37,154 nt of DNA, taken from NCBI GenBank assembly GCA_913041495.1, contig CAJWHT010000036.1, positions 1 to 37,154 on the forward strand, written 5' to 3'. The DNA is from an uncultured Desulfobacteraceae bacterium. Its GTDB lineage: Bacteria; Desulfobacterota; Desulfobacteria; Desulfobacterales; Desulfobacteraceae. Both the position numbers and the translations under genes were made by a program. Numbering within the stretch: the first letter of the stretch is position 1; each line of letters opens with the position of its first letter. The notes under the pieces are model-generated. The model was given only the letters and a program-made list of their open reading frames with translations, made no database searches and had not been told where the DNA came from. Positions 33,661 through 37,154 of this stretch are shown piece after piece.

Positions 33661-34293
33661 TTAAGCAGCCAGTTTTTTGGCAAGTTTGGAAGCGGAACCT
33701 GCGTCGGCTGCAAAACCATCGGCACCGATTTCATCGGCAAAGGCCTGGGTCACCGGCGCACCGCCAACCAGGATTTTAACTTCATCACGGAGACCGGCTT
33801 CAACGATGGCGTCCACGGTCTGTTTCATGGCCGGCATGGTGGTGGTGAGCAGGGCGGACAGGCAAACCACTTTGGCACTCTTGGCTTTGATTTCTTCAAC
33901 AAAATTTTCCGGAGCGATGTCAACGCCGAGGTTATGAACGGTAAGACCTGCGCTTTCCATCATCATGGCCACCAGGTTTTTCCCGATGTCATGCAGGTCG
34001 CCTTTAACGGTACCGATGATAACAGATGCACCCGCAGCGGCGCCGTCTTCTCCCAGGTGGGGTTTGAGGATCTCAACGCAGGCACCCATGGCCTGGGCTG
34101 CCATGAGAACTTCAGGAATAAACATGTCGCCGGATTCCATTTTTTCACCAACAATGTCCATACCGGCAATCAGGCCGTTATTAAGGATATCGCCGGCAGG
34201 TACGTCAGCTGCCAGTGCGGAATTAACCAAATCAGTAAGTTTAACTGCGTCGCAAGCCACCAGGGCCTCAGTCATCGCGTTAAAATCAGTCAT
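33661..34293 (-). CDS. Corrinoid (cobalamin-binding) methyltransferase protein
   Basis: The 210-aa protein is a two-domain corrinoid carrier: an N-terminal helical cap (residues ~1-85, with GMDIVGEKMESGDMFIPEVLMAAQAM) and a Rossmann-like B12-binding domain with the D-x-H-x-x-G motif D99-L-H101-D-I-G104. His101 would be the lower axial ligand of cobalt. The cap motif and length match MtbC/MtmC-type proteins. The start has an AAAGGAGAGAGG ribosome site. It is the first gene of the operon, 233 nt downstream of the sigma-54 activator, with the methyltransferase 18 nt behind. It shuttles methyl groups in the cytoplasm; the donor enzyme is not in this window. Confidence 0.93.
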   Translation of the reverse strand: MTDFNAMTEALVACDAVKLTDLVNSALAADVPAGDILNNGLIAGMDIVGEKMESGDMFIPEVLMAAQAMGACVEILKPHLGEDGAAAGASVIIGTVKGDLHDIGKNLVAMMMESAGLTVHNLGVDIAPENFVEEIKAKSAKVVCLSALLTTTMPAMKQTVDAIVEAGLRDEVKILVGGAPVTQAFADEIGADGFAADAGSASKLAKKLAA

Positions 34294-34321
34294 AACCTCT
34301 CTCCTTTGTTAATGTATTATT

Positions 34322-34345
34322 CGCCGGAACTCGAAGGCACCGGCG
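34322..34345. repeat. CGCCGG/CCGGCG dyad upstream of the corrinoid gene
   Basis: CGCCGG (34322-34327) and CCGGCG (34340-34345) are perfect 6-bp arms with a 12-nt centre, 29 nt from the corrinoid start codon. It may be a leader hairpin or an operator. I found no correctly spaced -24/-12 sigma-54 promoter near it. Confidence 0.3.
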
Positions 34346-34525
34346 TGCCGTAAAATGCTCCCATGGTTTGTATCAAGATTCGGGCCAGGAGGGGGGATTT
34401 GATCTGTTTTTAATTTAACATGCTTATTTTATGGGGTATTACGCCTTTGGACCGCCTGGCGGATCTGTGCGATGGGTCTTTTTCTTTTCTTGAAGTTTTT
34501 TCTTTTTTGTGAAGACGTCGGGGGA

Positions 34526-36142
34526 TCAGTGTTTAACCGGTGTTATCCCGTATTTTTTTAACCGGTAATTGAGCAGTTGAAGGGAGATACCCAGGTCTTT
34601 TGCCGTGCGGGTCAGGTTGTTCCCGCAGGCTGCCAGGGCATCCAGGATCTGTTGGGATTCATGGTGATCGGCAATGGCCTTGCGGTTGATCTTATGCTTT
34701 TTCATCCGGTAGTGGAGAAGCTGGCGGGAAATCCCCAGTTCTTCGGCCGCCGGTTTGAGTTTGCCCTGGGTTTTGGCAAGGGCCCTGCGGATCTGTTCTT
34801 CCTCATCGTCTTCCGTACCGGGGTCTTCATGGATGGGATAGATGGGGGGGGCTGGTTTGCGCGGGGATTCAGGCGGAACATCATAGAGGGTGAACCGGCG
34901 GTGCTGGGAGTCTAAAAACAGGGGGGCCACGGTCTTGAAGTAGTGGGCCACATGGGACATATCCAGCACCCGTTCCCGGTCCGTATGGTTCATGGCCCCC
35001 TCAATGACATGGGCAAGTTCCCGGACATTGCCGGGCCAGTCGTAATTGTAGAACAATGCCAGTACTTCCCTGGACAAGGAGATGATATGCTTGTCCATTC
35101 TCCGGTTGAACCGTTCGATAAAATACTTGGACAGCAGGCTGACATCATCCTCCCGTTCCCTTAAGGGGGGAATCCTGATCAGGACAACGGCCAGCCGGTA
35201 AAACAAATCCTTTCTGAACCGTTTGGTATCGTCCAGGATGCCCTGGGGGGGCGTGCTGGTGGAGGAGATGATCCGGATGTCGATGGGGATCTCTTCCAGT
35301 TCTCCCACCCGCCGGATCCGTTTTTCCTGGATGGCCCTGAGCATCTTGGTCTGCAGGGACAGGGGCATGGAGTCTATTTCGTCGAGAAAGAGCGTGCCGC
35401 CGTTGGCCTGTTCAAACAGGCCCTTTTGATCCACAGCCCCGGTAAATGCGCCTTTCCGGGTGCCGAACAGCAGCCCTTCGAACAGGGTTTCCGGGATGGC
35501 TGCGCAGTTGATGGCCACATAGGGGTGGCCCGCCCTGGAACCGGCATTGTGGATGGCCTGGGCAAACATTTCCTTTCCCGTACCGGTCTCGCCGCATAGC
35601 ATCACCGAGGAGTGGGATGCGGCGGCTTTTCTGGCGGTGTTCAACACCAGTTCCAACACCCGGGATTCCCCCATGATTTCTGTAAAGGTGTACCGGGTCT
35701 TCTTGGTAAAGGGTTTTTTCAGGTTCGGGGCCGTTATGGTTTTCTTTTCCCGAAGTACCTTGTGATCCTTGAGAAAGGAGATGCATCCTGTCACCCTGCC
35801 ATTGTCCATGATGGGATAGGCATTGACCATGGTGCTGACCTTCAGCCCGGTCCGGGACTGGTAGGTCATGGGGATTTCGGTGCAGGCCTGACCGGTGGCA
35901 AGGCATTGCAGGACAAGACTTTCACTGGTTTGAAGACGGTAAACCTCCGTTACTTTTCTGCCAAGGACCTGGGCCGGCTCCAGCCCGTCGATGATGCCGT
36001 GGAAGCGGTTGTAAAAGACAATGCGTCCGCCCTCATTGATGATCATCACCCCTTCGTCCATCAGGTTAAAGGTCTCCAGCAGGCGGCTTCCCTGGATGTC
36101 CAGGATTTCGGGCAGGGCGTATTGCTCAAGGGGGATGGTCAT
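34526..36142 (-). CDS. PAS - sigma-54 activator with two tandem Fis-type helix-turn-helix motifs
   Basis: The 538-aa enhancer-binding protein has a PAS-type sensor (residues ~18-125) and a central AAA+ domain with Walker A CGETGTGKE, the sigma-54 contact loop GAFTGA and Walker B GGTLFLDEID. The end carries a duplicated Fis-like HTH: KPAAEELGISRQLLHYRMKKHKI and then TRTAKDLGISLQLLNYRLKKYGI about 45 residues later. It lacks a receiver domain, so ligand sensing through PAS is likely. On the same strand, the corrinoid and methyltransferase genes lie downstream, and sigma-54 control of methyltrophic genes is a common arrangement. That link is by context. The start ATG 36142 has an AAGGG-poor leader; the ribosome site is weak. 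Confidence 0.92.
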   Translation of the reverse strand: MTIPLEQYALPEILDIQGSRLLETFNLMDEGVMIINEGGRIVFYNRFHGIIDGLEPAQVLGRKVTEVYRLQTSESLVLQCLATGQACTEIPMTYQSRTGLKVSTMVNAYPIMDNGRVTGCISFLKDHKVLREKKTITAPNLKKPFTKKTRYTFTEIMGESRVLELVLNTARKAAASHSSVMLCGETGTGKEMFAQAIHNAGSRAGHPYVAINCAAIPETLFEGLLFGTRKGAFTGAVDQKGLFEQANGGTLFLDEIDSMPLSLQTKMLRAIQEKRIRRVGELEEIPIDIRIISSTSTPPQGILDDTKRFRKDLFYRLAVVLIRIPPLREREDDVSLLSKYFIERFNRRMDKHIISLSREVLALFYNYDWPGNVRELAHVIEGAMNHTDRERVLDMSHVAHYFKTVAPLFLDSQHRRFTLYDVPPESPRKPAPPIYPIHEDPGTEDDEEEQIRRALAKTQGKLKPAAEELGISRQLLHYRMKKHKINRKAIADHHESQQILDALAACGNNLTRTAKDLGISLQLLNYRLKKYGITPVKH

Positions 36143-36211
36143 TGTATCTATGCTTTCTTCCGGGGTTGTTTTTGGGTGGCTTAAGCCAGGGAAAAATTTT
36201 TCGTTTCTTTT

Positions 36212-36259
36212 ACTTTAAAAAAAGAAAAAAGACAATGGGTAATTTTCTTTTTTTAAAGT
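36212..36259. repeat. Perfect 17-bp AT-rich inverted repeat
   Basis: The left arm (36212-36228) and the right arm (36243-36259) are exact reverse complements, nearly all A/T, with a 14-nt loop. It lies between the minus-strand hypothetical gene stop at 36284 and the sigma-54 activator start. An A/T-rich terminator acting on both strands is the simplest reading. Confidence 0.55.
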
Positions 36260-36283
36260 TTAGCCGGTAAGCTGTGACAGGGG

Positions 36284-36934
36284 TCATCCGAAAATTCGCC
36301 GGAGCAGGGCGCCGAGCCTTCCGCCGGACCGCTCATGTAAGATGGCGTCCCTGTAAGACTGGATAATAAAAAGAAAGTCGGGCTGCTTTCTTGTTTTCCT
36401 GGAAAGCCGTTTCACCAGCCGGCGGAACGTACCCTCATCTTTCATCTCCGGAAGGCGCAGCCAGCGTTTGAGCAGGGGCTGGATATTGGCGCTGGTGACG
36501 CTGGTTTCGCCAATCGTTGCGTTGGGTTTGAAAAGAGAACTCATCAGGATGGCATGCTGGGGCTTTAATTTCCTGACGGTGCGAAGCACGGCAACGGCAT
36601 CCGAGGTGGTCAGTCCTTTGAGTTGGCTGCAGATGGTGTAAAAGGCATTGGTCTGGTCCGGGCGCATCATCTTTTCCCGTACTTCTTCTTCATAGACCTC
36701 TTTTCCCACTTCCGCAGGCTTGCTCTGGGGCAAGGTGGTGTTGAAAAACTGGTTCAGGGGGCCGGGGCCGATGCCCTCCAGGTCAATGAAGGCCCGAAGG
36801 GCCAGAAGGTAGGGGCCGTCAAACCGTTTAATGGACTGAATGGCCTTCAGGATGCTGGTGGCTGTAAAGCTTTTTTTAATGCACAGGACCCGGACCACTT
36901 TAAGCTGTTCATCACTTAGGTTCTTGATCCGCAT
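36284..36934 (-). CDS. Hypothetical protein, 216 aa
   Basis: I do not recognise a family. The product is helical and basic at its C-terminus (RRLVKRLSRKTRKQ; ending in RSGGRLGALLRRIFG), without a signal peptide or membrane segments. I chose ATG 36934 because AAAGGTG lies 6 nt upstream; GTG 36943 is an alternative. The frame stays open upstream to the window edge (37154), so a longer protein starting outside the window cannot be excluded, though no ATG or GTG occurs in that extension. The activator gene follows downstream after the AT-rich inverted repeat, so the two are probably separate transcripts. Confidence 0.6.
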   Translation of the reverse strand: MRIKNLSDEQLKVVRVLCIKKSFTATSILKAIQSIKRFDGPYLLALRAFIDLEGIGPGPLNQFFNTTLPQSKPAEVGKEVYEEEVREKMMRPDQTNAFYTICSQLKGLTTSDAVAVLRTVRKLKPQHAILMSSLFKPNATIGETSVTSANIQPLLKRWLRLPEMKDEGTFRRLVKRLSRKTRKQPDFLFIIQSYRDAILHERSGGRLGALLRRIFG

Positions 36935-37154
36935 CGCCAGCACCTTTGCATTGGTGGCCGAGGCCTTTTTTTCATCGCAAAATATTGAGACTTTTGCCGT
37001 GACTGCGCTCCAGATGGGAGTCCACGGAGCGACTGCAATCCACTCAGAATTTTCTGCATGTTGCCCTTGGTCACATTGCCGAAGCGGTTGAGGTTGATGA
37101 TGTTTGGCCGAAGAGTTGCAATAGTCGACGTGAATGTTGATGTTGATGTTGATG
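36935..37154. other. Terminal 220 bases with no confident gene; short hexanucleotide repeat at the edge
   Basis: No start codon with a ribosome site is seen. The minus strand is open across the whole stretch in frame with the 216-aa gene. The last 20 bases (37135-37154) are TGTTGA repeated 3.3 times. The repeat runs off the window. Confidence 0.4.

Noticed and set aside
34337-34351. Possible -24/-12 sigma-54 promoter (GGCACG...GC on the minus strand) before the corrinoid gene
   Set aside because: The GG-to-GC spacing is 9 nt rather than the strict 10, and the rest of the consensus is poor.

Overview
The window looks like chromosomal DNA of a sulfate-reducing deltaproteobacterium (Desulfobacterota, Desulfobacter-like). 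This is inferred from gene content rather than from a marker gene. The clues are corrinoid methyl-transfer proteins, a UGA-encoded selenoprotein, a flavoredoxin-like protein, a rubrerythrin-type ferritin, two FapA (DUF342) proteins, a sigma-54 activator and many PAS/REC signalling proteins. Coding density is high. I see no rRNA, tRNA, CRISPR array, insertion sequence or prophage.

Region 1 (1-7424, + strand) is a signalling block. It starts with a 5'-truncated response-regulator/FapA fusion, followed by KaiB, a double-domain KaiC, a PAS-PAS hybrid histidine kinase 13 nt after kaiC, and a SixA-type phosphohistidine phosphatase. This reads as a KaiA-less Kai timer or stress module with its own phosphorelay. 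Region 2 (7571-9898) holds a methyltransferase with a SlyD-like N-terminal region, then a MarR regulator and a flavin reductase. The last two each have a copy of the same dyad (TTGTRCATACAA) upstream. Region 3 (9977-14248, - strand) is an operon of a PAS protein, a second FapA and an unrecognised 568-aa protein. It diverges from a PAS-LuxR regulator.

Region 4 (15400-19431) holds an LCIB-like (theta-type carbonic anhydrase-like) protein, a rubrerythrin with its own promoter and terminator, a UV-damage endonuclease, and a nucleoside-recognition (Gate) membrane protein. Region 5 (19441-24539) is the most unusual. Two tandem, nearly identical 47-aa peptides (40/47 identical), each with a strong ribosome site, lie in AT-rich DNA. 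A perfect hairpin follows, then an AttEFGH-like ABC module: ATPase, 872-aa FtsX-type permease and AttH/CrtC-like lipoprotein. Region 6 (25035-31627) carries an OFA-family transporter. Next comes a compact cluster that can both make and break down glucosylglycerate (phosphatase, synthase, phosphorylase). It is followed by a FetAB-like exporter.

Region 7 (31657-36934) starts with a GrdB-family selenoprotein whose reading frame crosses an in-frame UGA (U-P-V-C motif, hairpin directly after). On the opposite strand are a sigma-54 activator with two tandem Fis-type helix-turn-helix motifs, a corrinoid protein and a methyltetrahydrofolate:corrinoid methyltransferase. Several strong inverted repeats lie in the intergenic gaps here. 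No gap without a gene exceeds 300 bases.
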